Origin: Copromyces sp. CBS 386.78
Lineage: Eukaryota; Ascomycota; Sordariomycetes; Sordariales; Sordariaceae
Direction of reading: 5' to 3'
NCBI GenBank assembly: GCA_030685235.1
Contig: MU839238.1
Location: 31,360-95,359, forward strand
Length of the DNA stretch: 64,000 nucleotides
This document shows, in pieces, positions 49,102-60,839 of the stretch. A program made the position numbers and the translations under genes. Below the pieces are notes generated by a model. That model did no database searches, was not told where the DNA came from, and saw only the letters and a list, made by a program, of their open reading frames with translations. The stretch's first letter is position 1, and the number at the start of each line of letters is the position of its first letter.

Positions 49102-52100
49102 ATTTTCTAAATATAGAATTTATATTTATTAATATTAATTTATAAATTTATATTAATTAAGCATTATAGTACTTCTTTAACGTATTTAATATATTCTTCG
49201 TACGTTTTTAAGAAAATTAAAACGTCGTTAAAATAAGCCGTTATATAAATATTTAAAATATCGTACAAAATATTATTAATAAAATTCTAAAACGAAATTA
49301 ATATTCTTAATAAACCGAATAAATATATTAAGGATTTATAAAAACTGAATTTCGTAATAAAAGCAGTTAATTATTCGTATTTTTTAATTATACGTAACTT
49401 ATTAAAAGCAGCGATAATATTTACTTTTATAAATTATTTTACTCTATAAATAGTATCTAATATTTCTTTAATTAAGGGTAACAGATATTTATTCTTTAGC
49501 GAAATTTCGTTAATACCCTTATAATCAATATAAATCCATACGTTACCGCTTAATTTATAAGCTAACAATATTAATAAAGCGACGTCGGAAATAAATAATT
49601 TAATAAATCCCTTCGCTAAGTTATTATCCAATTATTATTTAATAACCTTAAATTCCTATAATAATATCGGTCGTACTTTAGAATAAGGTAGAAATTCTAC
49701 CCCTAATTTTAATTCGATTTTATAATTATAAAAATAGTATTCGGGTATTACATTAGTATCCTATAAATTAATAATATAAAAGAGATCTTTATATTCGTCT
49801 AGGAAACGTGCTTTTACCTCTTTTAAGGTATATTTTAACCTAATTACTTTATTTATAAATTTCTAAATATTTTCTTCTATAATATTATAAATTTTATTAA
49901 TTTCAATTAAGGGAATTAGCTTCCATTCTTATTCTTCGAATAATTTTTAAGGTTCGCCGTCCGTTATTTTTAATACGTATATACAGTTAATGTATTCCTT
50001 CGTAAATTCGCCGGGCTAGAGGGCTTATTTTCCCTTATTATTATTCGCGGCTTCCGCTTTATAAAAATCGATAAATTCGTATATTTCCGGGTTTTTAAAA
50101 TAGGGTTTATATAGTTTACCCTTTCCCTATATAATATTTTTCTATACGTTTTTAAATAGAAATAGCATTAAAATAGTTACCTTCCTTTCTTTCTATACCT
50201 CTTAGAATTCTATTTATATAGTAAAACTAATTTTAATACCCTTTATCTATATATTAAATATAAAGGTTCGTACGTTGATTAATTTAATATTTAAAAGATT
50301 TAAGGCTACTATATTAATTATCGGTTTAAAGTATTAAAAAAATATACGTTTTATTTATTTTAACCGTTATATTATTTAAATCCTTCGTCTGCTAATAATC
50401 CGTACTTTCGTTTTAATCTTTTCTAACGCTAATTTTCTAATAGGGCCGAAAAGTTCTTTAAATTTCCTTATATACGTTAGAGAAATTAGGGGTTTTATTA
50501 TTATAGTTTAATTACCTTTAGAAGCTTTTATTATATTGGTTACTTAAGTTAGGAAATATTCGTCTTCGTTAAAATCGTTTTTATTAAAGTCGGATTTATT
50601 ATTAAATCCGTTTTTGGTATTATTAGGGGCGGAAACTTCTTTATTATCCTCTTCTTTAAAAGCAGTGCCCGGGATTACCGCTATCTCTAATAGTTGAAAT
50701 ATATATGTGCCTATGTAGGCTACGTTCTAAGTAATTTTATTGGTTACTTAATTGATATTTGGATTATAGAATTATAATTATAATTAATTTAGAATTATTG
50801 GGTAATCTACTATTAAATTAGTTACGAAGAATTTAATAATTTTATTATAATTATTAATTTATATTTTCGTTTCGACGTATTAATTTATTTATTTTTTAAA
50901 GTTATTATCGGTTAGGTGTAACGGTTATAGTTTCTCTAAGGGTTTAAATTCTAAATAGGCTTTCTCCGCGAAAAATCGGTCGATAAAAACCTTATTTAAA
51001 TATTTAAAATCGATTAATAATATATATTCTATTTTATTATTACGCTAGGGATACTAAAAATATATAGATAATAGGATTATATTCTGCCTATAGAGTTTTA
51101 AATTATTTAATTTAAACAGCTCTATTTTTTAATAGCTGATAGTATAAATATTATTTTATATTTACTTTCGTTTTTATCCTTTTTTATATTCTTATTAAAT
51201 ACTTTTTAGCGCGATTTAGCCTTGGGGTTCTTTATTTCCCTATTGGGCTAGAGCGGCCGGAATTAGAACCGGAGCCGGAGTTACTAGGGCGGCTAGAGCT
51301 GCCGGGTTAATTATATTTGCTATAGCGCGGTTAATAATTAGGGTACCCGTACTTATATTAATATACTTACGCATAATAATATTTAAACTAGTATAGTTGG
51401 CCTATTTACTTTTATTATTATAATTAGTTTAGCCTTTATATTCGCGGGCTAAATATTTGCCCTTATTGTAGTTTATATAAATACCTTTATTATAGCGCTC
51501 CTATAGAACGTCTTTATAAATTTCTATAAATTTAGTACGGTTTAGATTTATAGCGTTGGGATTTTTATTATTATTATTAATATTAAAATTATTATTACCC
51601 TTATTATTATTTTAGGTTCTTTAAATAGTATTATTATATAAGGAAGCTCTAGCGTAGGCCTTGGAAATACCTTTGAATAGTTTGTACTATCCCTTAAAGT
51701 TGTTACGAACGGGTTAGATATAATAATGTAAAACCGAGTTTATTAAAGATTTAGAGACTTTTTAATAAAGGAAACGGATTTTAATAATTATATTATAATT
51801 ATAACAATTAATTAAAATAATAAATTAAACTTCAAAATCTTTATAATTAAATTATTTACCGGTTTATTTAAATTATAATAATAAGTTCTCTATAATTTAT
51901 ATAATATTACCCTATATATAATAGTTATTTAGGTATATTAAGAATTCTTCGTTTATTTATTATTTTAAAGAATAGAATATTAAGGGTTATTAAGAATCGT
52001 CTTCTAATATTTTATAATATTAATCTTTACTTCGCTTCCTAAGTAGGATATAATATAAAGTAATTTTATTATTTCGTTAGGAAATTTATAACTATTAATA

Positions 52101-52229
52101 ATCTAACAACTACGGATTTTTAAATTCTAGGCGTTATAAATATTATATTATTTAATTATATTTATTTCTTTACTTTTAAATTACTTTAAATCCTTATAAA
52201 GTATTTTATAATAATAATATAATATAAGG

Positions 52230-52370
52230 GCTAGAATTGTAGCAGGGGGGTAAGGACTATTAAGATCGCTAAGACTGCTAGGACCGCTAGGACCGCCGGG
52301 ACTACTAGGGCCGTTAGGACCGCTAAGACCGCCGGGATAATTAAATCCGGGATAATTAAATCCTTTATTT
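52230..52370 (-). repeat. Collagen-like Gly-Pro-Ser repeat in gypsy gag
   Basis: A GC-rich island (CTAGGACCGCCGGGA-type units) inside AT-rich DNA reads on the minus strand as PGGLSGPNGPSSPGGPSGPS. It has few CpA/TpG targets, which explains why it survived RIP visibly intact. Confidence 0.6.
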
Positions 52371-52372
52371 CC

Positions 52373-52570
52373 AGGATTGCCGCCCGTTTTTCCGTAGCCG
52401 AAGCCGTTTCCTTTACCTGATTTTCTAAGGCTATTATTATTAGGATTGCCGCTTATATTATTAGAGCCGGTACCCTTACTTAATCTTCTAAGGCCGTTAT
52501 TATTAGGATTGCCGCTTATATTACTGGTATTAAAGCCGGTTCTTATACCCGATCTTTTAAGGCCGCTACT
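52373..52570 (-). repeat. Tandem repeat in gypsy gag, 63-69 bp units
   Basis: AGGATTGCCGC recurs at 52373, 52442 and 52505. The encoded minus-strand unit is close to SGNPNNNGLRRLS. Three units are visible. Confidence 0.6.
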
Positions 52571-53566
52571 ACGATTCTTAATAATAATTTTATCTTTTTC
52601 AATAAAACGGAAATAGATTTAAAAATTCTTAATTTCCTCTTAGGCTTTAATTAATTCTTCATTAGCGATTTTATTTATAATACGTACGGTTATAAAGTTT
52701 TTTAGTACTTTCTTTAATTCTGTACGGTATAATTCAGCGTTATTATTAGCCGTTTAGTTGAAATTTAGAAGTCCTCAATAATTATTTTCCTTATTCTTAA
52801 TAGTATTATTTAATTCCTTTTAAAGGTTAATCTTATTTTAGTTAAAGGTTACGACCTTCTAATATAAGGATATATTTTCATTAATAATTTAATTATATTA
52901 TAATTATAAAAATTGAATTTATTATATAAATTATTTTTTAATATTATTGAATTAGTTAATCTAGGCTTTGAATTGCCCTTCCTTTTTTTATATCTTTTCG
53001 ATAAAATCTTTAATATTATTTTCGAAAATAATATAACGGGCTTACTCTTCCTTAACTTATTTATTAAAAAAATTAATCTTTTTATTAAAGTAATAAAATA
53101 GTTTTATAACTTCTTTATAGTTACGAACTTTATTAATAAAATTTAGGGAAATTATAAAGCTATTAGGATTATTATTATAGATTTTTAATAATATATTATA
53201 TTCCTTTAAAAGGGAAGAGAAAATTGTAGCGAAATTAATTCGGCGTACGTCGTTACCCGCTAGATTGCTAGCTATTTTAATTATATTTTCTTAAATAATT
53301 AAATAACATTTATTAAAAGAAAGATATTTCTATTGTATTATACGGTACGATATTTACGCCCTCATTATTCTAAAGGCTTTAATATTCGCTTATTATTTTT
53401 AAGTTCGATATTCTAATTATTAGGGTTTTTAATTCTATATCGGCGATTGTACAATTTCGCTTCGAAGTAAAATTTGTAAGAATTAAACTACTATTAATCT
53501 TCTATTAAACTTAATTCTTATTAAGATTATTTATTGCGCGTTAATGCAAGGTTAAGTATAATAAAG

Positions 53567-53814
53567 TATTATAGGGCGCGAATAAGTATTAAGGTAAGAT
53601 ATTGATTGTTGTGCGAGGAATTAGAAGAGGAATTTGTATGTATACGAGAATTATATAGGGTATGGTGTAGAGCCTTGTGGCTATGGGTGGCTATAGATCT
53701 ATAGGGCGGCACTATAGCTGTGCTGTACTCAGACAGCTGTACTCAGCTGGCTGTACTAATGCAGCACAGCACCCCTATCTATCTATTTACAAGGAGCAAG
53801 CAATGCCTGTGACA
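53567..53814 (-). repeat. Gypsy LTR, high-coordinate copy (5' LTR by coding direction)
   Basis: 248 bp, ending TGTGACA. RIP-type changes relative to the other copy lie in its left (inner) half (TATTATAGGGCG for TATCATGGGGCG), while its right half is clean. It is followed by ACAAG at 53815. Confidence 0.9.
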
Positions 53815-53819
53815 ACAAG
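53815..53819. repeat. 5-bp target site duplication (ACAAG), right copy
   Basis: Matches 38840-38844. Confidence 0.88.
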
Positions 53820-54390
53820 CCCATGTGTCGATCTACAACAAACTCGCACGTCACTTAGCCTACTGATGTTTCTCAGCACAGCATCGATGATGGACTGTTA
53901 ACGATCTGACACTTCGCCAGACGATCAGTCTAAATATTCGACACTTCTGAACAAGCATCACTCTGAGCTCGAACAATCCACAACCTCGCGCAATCATCAT
54001 TCAGTTTTTGTTCACGACATCCACAACCTACCTTTTCGAGCCGTTCGGCACCGTCTCAGCAGACGATCGAGAACGCATATTTGCCGATATCGGTGCTAAG
54101 GCTCTTTGTAGGCTGCCGGAAACTCTATCACGCTTTGCTACGACGGAGTTTCATGATGCGATGGTATTTGAGGTTGCCTTAGCGGACACTGCTCTGATAG
54201 CAACCCTTGCTCCTTTGCTAACCTACTGAGAAACATGTAGATAGAACGATCAAAGCCCTTTCAGCTAATCCCTTGGGTTTTGTTTCTTGAAGAATGGACA
54301 GTGAACGTGGTAAGCCTTCCGAAAGACGGTGGTGTAGCTAGTGATGGCGCTAACAACCCTAAAGGCCTATTCGTTTCCGCAGTAGTAGTT
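53820..54390. other. Unmutated island between two RIPped blocks
   Basis: About 570 bp of normal composition with CpA and TpG present. Before the gypsy insertion it was continuous with the sequence left of 38840. It carries one short open frame (54008-54229). Confidence 0.6.
54008..54229 (+). CDS. Short open frame in unmutated island, 73 aa
   Basis: Begins MFTTSTTYLFEPFGTVSADD and ends TALIATLAPLLTY. No family is recognised. It may be a gene fragment, since it sits on a 570-bp island between RIPped blocks. No intron or longer extension is evident. It could equally be a chance frame. Confidence 0.2.
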   Translation: MFTTSTTYLFEPFGTVSADDRERIFADIGAKALCRLPETLSRFATTEFHDAMVFEVALADTALIATLAPLLTY

Positions 54391-54690
54391 TTCCCTTAAC
54401 TGCCCTCTTAACGCGCATAGTCCGCAACTATACTCATATAATATTAAGGTAACGTTAAGGTACGCTAAAAGCCTATAATAGCAATTTTTACTACGTTATA
54501 TTTGTTAAACTTGGTTTACTATATTAATAGTATAGCGAACGTAGAGGGTAGTAGTATAATAAGTAATTCGTAATATTTAATATAATATTGAAGTATTAAG
54601 GCCTCTATTTTTGCTGGTATAGCTTCGATAAATCTATCGCTTCTACTTGATTTAAATATATAAATAATAAAATCCGAGCTAATTATATTA

Positions 54691-54790
54691 TTGACTAAAT
54701 TATTAATTAAATTTACGTTATTAACTAAATTATTAATTAAATTCGTGTTATTAACTAAATTATTAATTAAATTCGTATTATTAATTAAGT
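54691..54790 (+). repeat. 30-bp tandem repeat, about 3.3 units
   Basis: Units begin at 54691, 54721, 54751 and 54781 with a TTAACTAAATTATTAATTAA core. They stay in one open frame coding TKLLIKFVLL. Confidence 0.85.
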
Positions 54791-54879
54791 TAATACTAAC
54801 CTTTAGGTATATAAAACGAGCCCTTCTCTTATTTTATAACCTTCTCTTTCTTTCTTATTATTACTTTCTCCGTCTTTCC

Positions 54880-57330
54880 TTTCTTCCCTCCAATACTAAC
54901 GCCGCCAATTATACTAAATACTATTAATAATATTCTTAACGTTATAGCCTATATAACTAAGAATACTATACTTAAACCTATTCCTTTAATTTCGTTAATT
55001 AAAATTAATACTAAAACTAAGGCTAATACCAAGGCTAAAGCTAGCTCCTAGAAGAATACTCTTAAAACTATCCCTAATACCTAACCCTAATTAAAAACTA
55101 TTTCTTCTATTAAACCGTCTTACTCCCAAACCGCTAAGGCTATACCTAATCGTTATAAAAATAATATCGTCGACGTCGCTATATCTAATTCCGGATCTAA
55201 ATCCTACTCTTCCTCTTCTAATTCCGATTTCGACTACGGCTCCGGGTATAAATTTACTACTAATAAATTTGGAAATAAATATATAAAATGCTTGTTAAGA
55301 GATTCGATATATAGATTGCGCCTAAGTAAAATATATTATTCTTCTAACGAAGTTAAAAAATTAAATAACGGATATAGAGGAAGTAAAGACGAATTTAACG
55401 GAAGTTTAGGCTCTATTCGAATCGTTACGTATCGCCTTTATCAAATACTTTGAAAAGAGGAAGGAGTAAAATAAGCCGAAGATAAAAGTATAGCGAATAA
55501 AGAGGGAAATAATAAACGCGAAGAGGAGGGAATTTAAATTAGAAAGGTAATAAGAAAGGCGAAGAAAGCGGGCGGCGGTAACGTTCGAAAATCCGTATAT
55601 AAGCCTACTGGCCGTCCTACGTAAAATTAGACTACTAAAAAGTCTAAAAGGCCCGTCGAGAAAGTAGTCGAAAAGCCTATCGAAAAACCCGTCGAAAAGC
55701 CCGTTGAGAAAACGAGCGAGAAGCTTATCGATTACTTTATAAAGAAGTCTAATAAGGATAAAGACTCTAATAAGAAGTCTAGCAAGGATAAGGATTCTAG
55801 TAAGAAGTCTAATAAAGATAAGGACTCTAGTAAAAAGTCCAATAAAAATAGGGACTCTAGCGAGGATAGGGACTCTAATAAGGACAGGGACTCTAGTAGG
55901 AATAGGGACTCTAGTAGGGATAGGGACTCTAGTAAGGATAGGGACTCTAGTAAGAAGTCTAATAAAAAGAAGTATACTAATAATAAGCGTACTCGAGCTA
56001 TTTACCCTATATAACTAAAAAGGATAATATTTAATGAAATAGTTGAGGCTAATTTTTTAAATTTCCGCTATAATAATACTTTTAAACCTTCTATTTACGT
56101 TCGCGCCGCTAATAAGGTCAAGCGGGAATTCCCTAATTTTAAATTAAAGTCTAAGAATACTAAATCAATTTATAAATCGTATAAAAAGAAATATTAAGTC
56201 TTTAAGCAGTTAACTAGTAAATTTAGGAACGGTTTTAAGACCGACGCTAATAAGCAATAATATATTATAAATAATAATAATTAAGAAAAATTAATTAAGG
56301 TTAATATATATTTATATAATAATAAAATAATAATTTAGACTAGGCTAACTATTATATAATAAAACCGCGAATATAGCCAATTTAGGCACTATCCTTTTCT
56401 AAAAATATAAATATATAGGCTACTCTAAAGTAATGTACCTACCGCTACTAATAAATTTATAAACTCTATTACCAATCCTATTAAATATAATAAAAATAAT
56501 AGTAACGGTAACGAAGATAACGAAAATAACGATAACGATAACGAAGAAGGTAATAATATTCCGGCTACTAAGAAGTAGAAAATTAGAGAAACTCCCCGTA
56601 GGGAAATATTATATTCTTTAGCCGGCATTTCTAAAAGCCTTAAATTATAAATTCTAACTACCTAAACTATAGTAGAAAATCGTATTAAATATAATACCTT
56701 CGAATAAAAACGTTTAATAGAAGGGGGGAGCGACCCTAAATACTATATATATAAAGTATTAACTATTTTCGAATAGAATTATAGCGGCTAATTTACTTTA
56801 GTAATTAAAAAGCTTTTTAAATTATAGAAGTAGGAATTTATCGCTATATAATTCGTTCTAATAAGTAAATCCTAACGGGAATTCTTTTTAAAAGATTTAT
56901 TTAACTAGTTCGCCCTTAATATTATCCCGCTATTTGCCCCGCCGTTTATTTAGCCGCAATGCGCTCCTATAATACTGATAAATAAAATCGAAAATAATTA
57001 AAATAATATATAAAACGGTCGGATTATTAAAATTAAAAAGTAAATATTCTCGTCTTCGCTACTTTACTACTAAGGGCTTTCTACCTTCTTTAAGGGTCTT
57101 ACTAACCTAACTAAATATAACGCCGGAAGTTTTTTTTACGGACGTTTTCGCGCTCTTCTAATAATATTCGGAGAGGAAAGTAATATTAGTAAAATATTAA
57201 TATCGCAGTCGTATTAAAATATTAAAGAGTAAATATAGTATAACGTACTAAATATTAAATAGAAGTATATAATTAATTCGTTAGAAGAAAGCTTAGTACC
57301 GATTACTACTAAATATATTTATTATTATTA
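54880..57330 (+). pseudogene. Decayed gene with Myb/SANT-like domain and KDS repeats
   Basis: The plus strand, read through RIP-type stops, gives a protein-like sequence of roughly 800 residues. In order: a Lys/Thr/Ser-rich start (INTKTKANTKAKASS); an AT-hook-like KPTGRPT near 55.61 kb; VEKP repeats (55.65-55.71 kb); a Lys-Ser-Asp repeat tract; then, at 55.99-56.31 kb, LKRIIFNEIVEANFLNF, KSIYKSYKKKY, VFKQLTSKFRNGF and a W-less NNNNxEKLIK stretch. This spacing resembles the Myb/SANT-like DNA-binding domain (PF12776 type) found in fungal and plant transposon-related proteins. The assignment is by eye. It could be the accessory gene of an unrecognised DNA transposon or a gag-like protein. It is non-functional. 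Confidence 0.5.
55740..55980 (+). repeat. Degenerate Lys/Ser/Asp-coding tandem repeat
   Basis: Repeats of AAGAAGTCTAATAAGGATAA and AGGGACTCTAGTA-type 18-30 bp units code for SKKSNKDKDS and SSRDRDS. They lie inside the decayed SANT-like gene and keep its frame for about 80 codons. Confidence 0.8.
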
Positions 57331-57795
57331 GTAAACTTCCTAATAAAATATAAAAGTATCCTTACCGATCTCTAACTAACAAATTTACAACTAATTTAAT
57401 AATATTAAAATTACTACACTATATTTAAGGTAATAGTTAAAGAAAATTTTAAAAACGACCAAGTTAAAATTAATAAAAAATTCAGAAATCGAAATTCGAT
57501 TTTAAAATCTAATTTCCAAACTTTAACTCAGAGCCTAACCTAGCCTAATTAGCTTAATATACTAGCTACCCCTTAATTAATTTATATTATTTATACTTTA
57601 TTTAAACCTATCGACGTTTATTTATTAATTTAAAATATTTATTTATTATATACTAACTACCTACAACCGTACTAACTACTTACTAGCTACTACGCTGGCT
57701 TTCTAGCGGGGAATTTTAGAAACTCTATTTATTTTATAATTCTAAGCCCCTATTACTACTTTTCGAATTTCTTACCCTCTTTCAGCCAATTGCGT

Positions 57796-58110
57796 TCAAT
57801 AGACGGTAGTAATATTCTTAAAATTATTACCGGAGGCCGGTCGTATTTAATAGCCTAAATAATATTAATATTCCCGAAATTATCGCCGGGCTACCGGGCT
57901 ATCGAGGTGAAATCTAGTTTAATAGCTTAGACAATAGTAATATTCGCGAAATTATTACCTTCGGCCGGTCGTATTCAATATCCTAGACGACAATAGTATT
58001 CGCGAAATTATCGCCTTCGGCCGGTCGTATTTAATATCCTAGATAATAATAGTATCCCAAAATTATCGCCGGGCTACCGGGCTATCGAGGTGAAGTCCAG
58101 TTTATTACTA
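57796..58110. repeat. 56-bp minisatellite with interspersed 16-bp insert, about 5 units
   Basis: The TATTCGCGAAATTA-like core recurs at 57813, 57869, 57941, 57997 and 58053: steps of 56, 72, 56 and 56. The longer step contains an extra GGGCTACCGGGCTATCGAGG segment, which returns at the array end. CpG-rich words (CCGGTCGTATT) survive. Confidence 0.8.
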
Positions 58111-58339
58111 AAGAGTACCACCCCTCTACGGCTTTAGCTATCCCTATTGAAGTTCGTAATAAGGATTAATATTAGTACTATAATAGTATTAAGTAAATTA
58201 AGAACCCGGTCGCCGTAACCTTTCCGACTTACTTTACTAAATTTATTTCGCCTTTTATAGAGTTCGGGCACAAAGTTTTCCGTCCTTTTTATCGTCCGTT
58301 TTCCCTTTCATTATCCCCCTTCACCCTCCCTTCACCCTT

Positions 58340-58480
58340 TCCTAATTTTTAGTTTCTAGGTTTCTAGGTTTTCTGGTTTCTGGTTTCTGGTTTCCCTTTT
58401 CTGGTTTCCCTTTCCTGGTTTCCCTTTTCTGGTTTCCCTTTTCTGGTCTCCCTTTTCTAGGTTCCCTTTCCTAATTTCTA
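58340..58480. repeat. TTTCTGG / TTTCCC microsatellite-like tract, cassette A
   Basis: Repeats of CTGGTTTCCCTTT, imperfect. It corresponds to the tract at 60840-61075 in the duplicated cassette. Confidence 0.75.
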
Positions 58481-59330
58481 ACTATCCCTTTCTTTACTAA
58501 CCTATTTCTTTAAAGATAAAAAACCTTCTTTCCAACTTCTAATAAACTTCTTCCTACAATTTTACAAATTTATTTCAATAATCCGACGAATTTCCTTCAA
58601 CGATTTTACAAATTTCCAACCAAATTCGGACAATCTTCCTTTTTTATTTAGACGAAAATTTGAAAATATCCTCGCCGATAATAATAATATTAAAACTAGC
58701 AACTTCCAATTCTATTATCCAAATCCAATTTAAGCACCAAACCAATATTATTAGCGACTAATTCAATAACCAGCCCGACAGCCAACTCGGTACCGCCAGC
58801 ACCGCTAATATTATTAATACTATTGATATTACTAATAGTATTAATAATATTAGTAAATACTACCTTCAAAAATATTACTACTAACTAATAAAATACTCTT
58901 AACGGTAGAATTCGAATATTAATAAGCCTATCCTAAAATATTTAATATTATTTATTATTAGCCTTCCTAACGAAAGCGAATTATTAAATTATATATATTA
59001 GATATCCTCAATATTATCGCTATTAGAAAGGCCGACTATTAGACCCTTCCTAGTAATTGTATAGTATTATAATAGGCCAAATCGGCAATTATATATGCTA
59101 TTTAATATTGCCTAGGACCCGTCCTCGATATAATAATAGGTTAGGGGCTAATAAAGAGTAAGGATACTAAGTGTAATACCGGCTACTTCAATTACCTAGT
59201 AGAATATTACCCTCCTACTTAAAACTTCAATTTTAGTAATATAAAGGGGTATAAGTAATATAGTAATAAATAATATAAACTATATTTCCCCGATACTGAA
59301 GTTACCTATCCCATCCTATAAATATAAATA
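58340..59330. repeat. Duplicated cassette, copy A
   Basis: Shares order and sequence with 60840-61940: CTGG-tract, then an ATTACTAATAATATTA-rich part, then GCCTTCCTAACGAAA (58961 here, 61560 there, offset 2599), then TAATAAAGAGTAA. In plus-strand translation both copies read SLPNExxLLNxIYQ, suggesting a duplicated coding unit. Confidence 0.65.
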
Positions 59331-59459
59331 TTACCGCTACCAATACTAAATTAATATTATTTTATAATTATAAATACTACCGCCACCGACACCGAATTAA
59401 TATTTTTTTATAATTATAAGCACCACCGCCACTGATATAAAAAGGTTTTAGAATACTAA

Positions 59460-59760
59460 TTTAAAATAATTTTATAGAAATAATCTCACTATTCTAATTC
59501 GTCGAATTAAAATTCACCAGTCTAAAATAATCTTATAGAAATAATTTTACTACTCTAATTCGTCGAATTAAAGTTCACCGGTCTAGAATAATCTTATAGA
59601 AATAATCTTACTACTCCAATTCGTCGAACCAAAGCTCACTAGTCTAGAATAATCTTATAAAAATAATCTTATTGCTCCAATTCGTCGAACTAGAGCTCAC
59701 CAGTCCAGAATAATCTCATAATAATCTCGTTACTCTAATTCGTCGAGCCAGAACTCTTCT
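59460..59760. repeat. 61-bp minisatellite, 5 units
   Basis: Units start near 59460, 59521, 59582, 59643 and 59704 with TAGAATAATCTTATAGAAAT and contain CTCTAATTCGTCGAA followed by AGCTCAC. The last unit is shortened. Confidence 0.9.
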
Positions 59761-60208
59761 AAGACTATTTCAACGACCTACAAATATATTAAATACGATA
59801 AAATAACGACAATTATAATAAATTATCCCTCCCCCCTATTACCAATTCCTATTATCTCCCTCCCTTTTAAATAGCTAATCGACTAATAATATTTATTTAA
59901 CAGTAAATCCTTTAAAATACGTAAATCCTACTAATAGAATCCTAATATACTATATCGTTCTATTACCTACGGGTAAATAGTACCCGAAAAGGTTAAGATC
60001 CGAGCTGCGGGGGGTTGCGGGTGCGATTTAAATACACTAGTCGACTATTTATCAAGGAATATTTTGAATACTAACTTCCATTTTAGGATAGTCTTTACTA
60101 TTAATTGCGCCTACAATAGCCACCAATACCACCAAAGCTCAACCAAGCCCCTTAGACCAAGCCGATAAACGATTACTACTAATTACTAGTATTCTCAGCA
60201 CCCTTAGT

Positions 60209-60400
60209 GAAGTCGTTAAAAGAGATCAATATAACTCCTATACCAGCTATCAAACTATACTTAATACCATTAGAGGTCGTTAAAAGAAATTAATACAACT
60301 CCTATGCCAGCTATTAAACCATACTTAATGCTACTAGAGGTCGTTGAAAGAGATCAATACAACTCCTGTGCCAGTTATTAAGCCATATTTAAATACTACA
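60209..60400. repeat. 64-bp tandem repeat, about 3 units
   Basis: GTCGTTAAAAGAGAT occurs at 60212, 60276 and 60340, each followed by AACTCCT, a CCAGCTATTAA-like word and a CATACTTAAT-like word. Confidence 0.85.
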
Positions 60401-60619
60401 ATTATAAATATATTAAGAACGGTTAGGCTACTAGGCCGAGAACCGCGCTTATTATTAACCAAATTTAATAATATTATAACTTTCTAATTAGGATTAGGCT
60501 TAGTTACCAGTATTTTTAAAATTAATTAAATACTATACAAGCGGATATTACTTTTACAACTACCAATAACCACCTATTTAACCCCCTATAGGGGGCTAAA
60601 AACCCAATACTACAACTAC

Positions 60620-60745
60620 CCTTAATACTAACTATACAACTATTCGAAAATAATAAAGTCTAATTAGAAGAAGAAATTAATACTAACCGTACAATTATTC
60701 GAAAATAACAAAGTCCAATTAGAAAAAGAGATTAATATTAACGCT
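60620..60745. repeat. 55-bp direct repeat, 2 units
   Basis: TATTCGAAAATAA followed by AAAGTCTAATTAGAA occurs at 60641 and again at 60696. Confidence 0.75.
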
Positions 60746-60839
60746 AAATTAAACTGTTTAACTCTATAGGGGTAAATTATTAAAATAAATTTATTATTAT
60801 ACTAACCCGTTTATATACTACCCCCCTTTACTACCCTCT

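Larger units (their letters stand above)
49102..53566 (-). pseudogene. Gypsy gag and pol 5' part (decayed)
   Basis: Minus strand. The reverse transcriptase start is well preserved at 49631-49434 (NLAKGFIKLFISDVALLILL then VWIYIDYKGINEISLKNKY), a textbook Ty3/gypsy pattern. FNDVLIF-type sequence near 49.2 kb matches the YxDD active site with D changed to N. Above it, 50-51.2 kb should be protease and 51.2-53.5 kb gag by order. The gag region has a Pro/Gly/Ser-rich repeat section, listed separately. Stops are frequent throughout. Confidence 0.8.
38845..53814 (-). mobile_element. RIP-inactivated Ty3/gypsy retrotransposon with nested LINE
   Basis: Two 248-bp LTRs in direct repeat, bounded by the terminal inverted repeat TGTCA/TGACA (TATCA at the left end through a likely G-to-A change) and the duplication ACAAG, enclose 14.5 kb. 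Gypsy pol reads on the minus strand: reverse transcriptase near 49.1-49.7 kb continues, after an interruption, at 42.29 kb and runs into RNase H (about 41.8-42.1 kb). Subtracting the 6.78-kb LINE and one 14-bp duplication leaves a gypsy element of about 8.2 kb. All frames are broken by RIP-type stops; CpA/TpG are nearly gone while CpG remains. Confidence 0.9.

Noticed and set aside
56425..56628. 67-aa minus-strand frame with Leu/Ser-rich hydrophobic sequence as a membrane protein
   Set aside because: Antisense to the decayed SANT-like gene; the hydrophobic run mirrors the Asn/Asp/Glu-rich stretch (NGNEDNENNDNDNEEG) on the plus strand.
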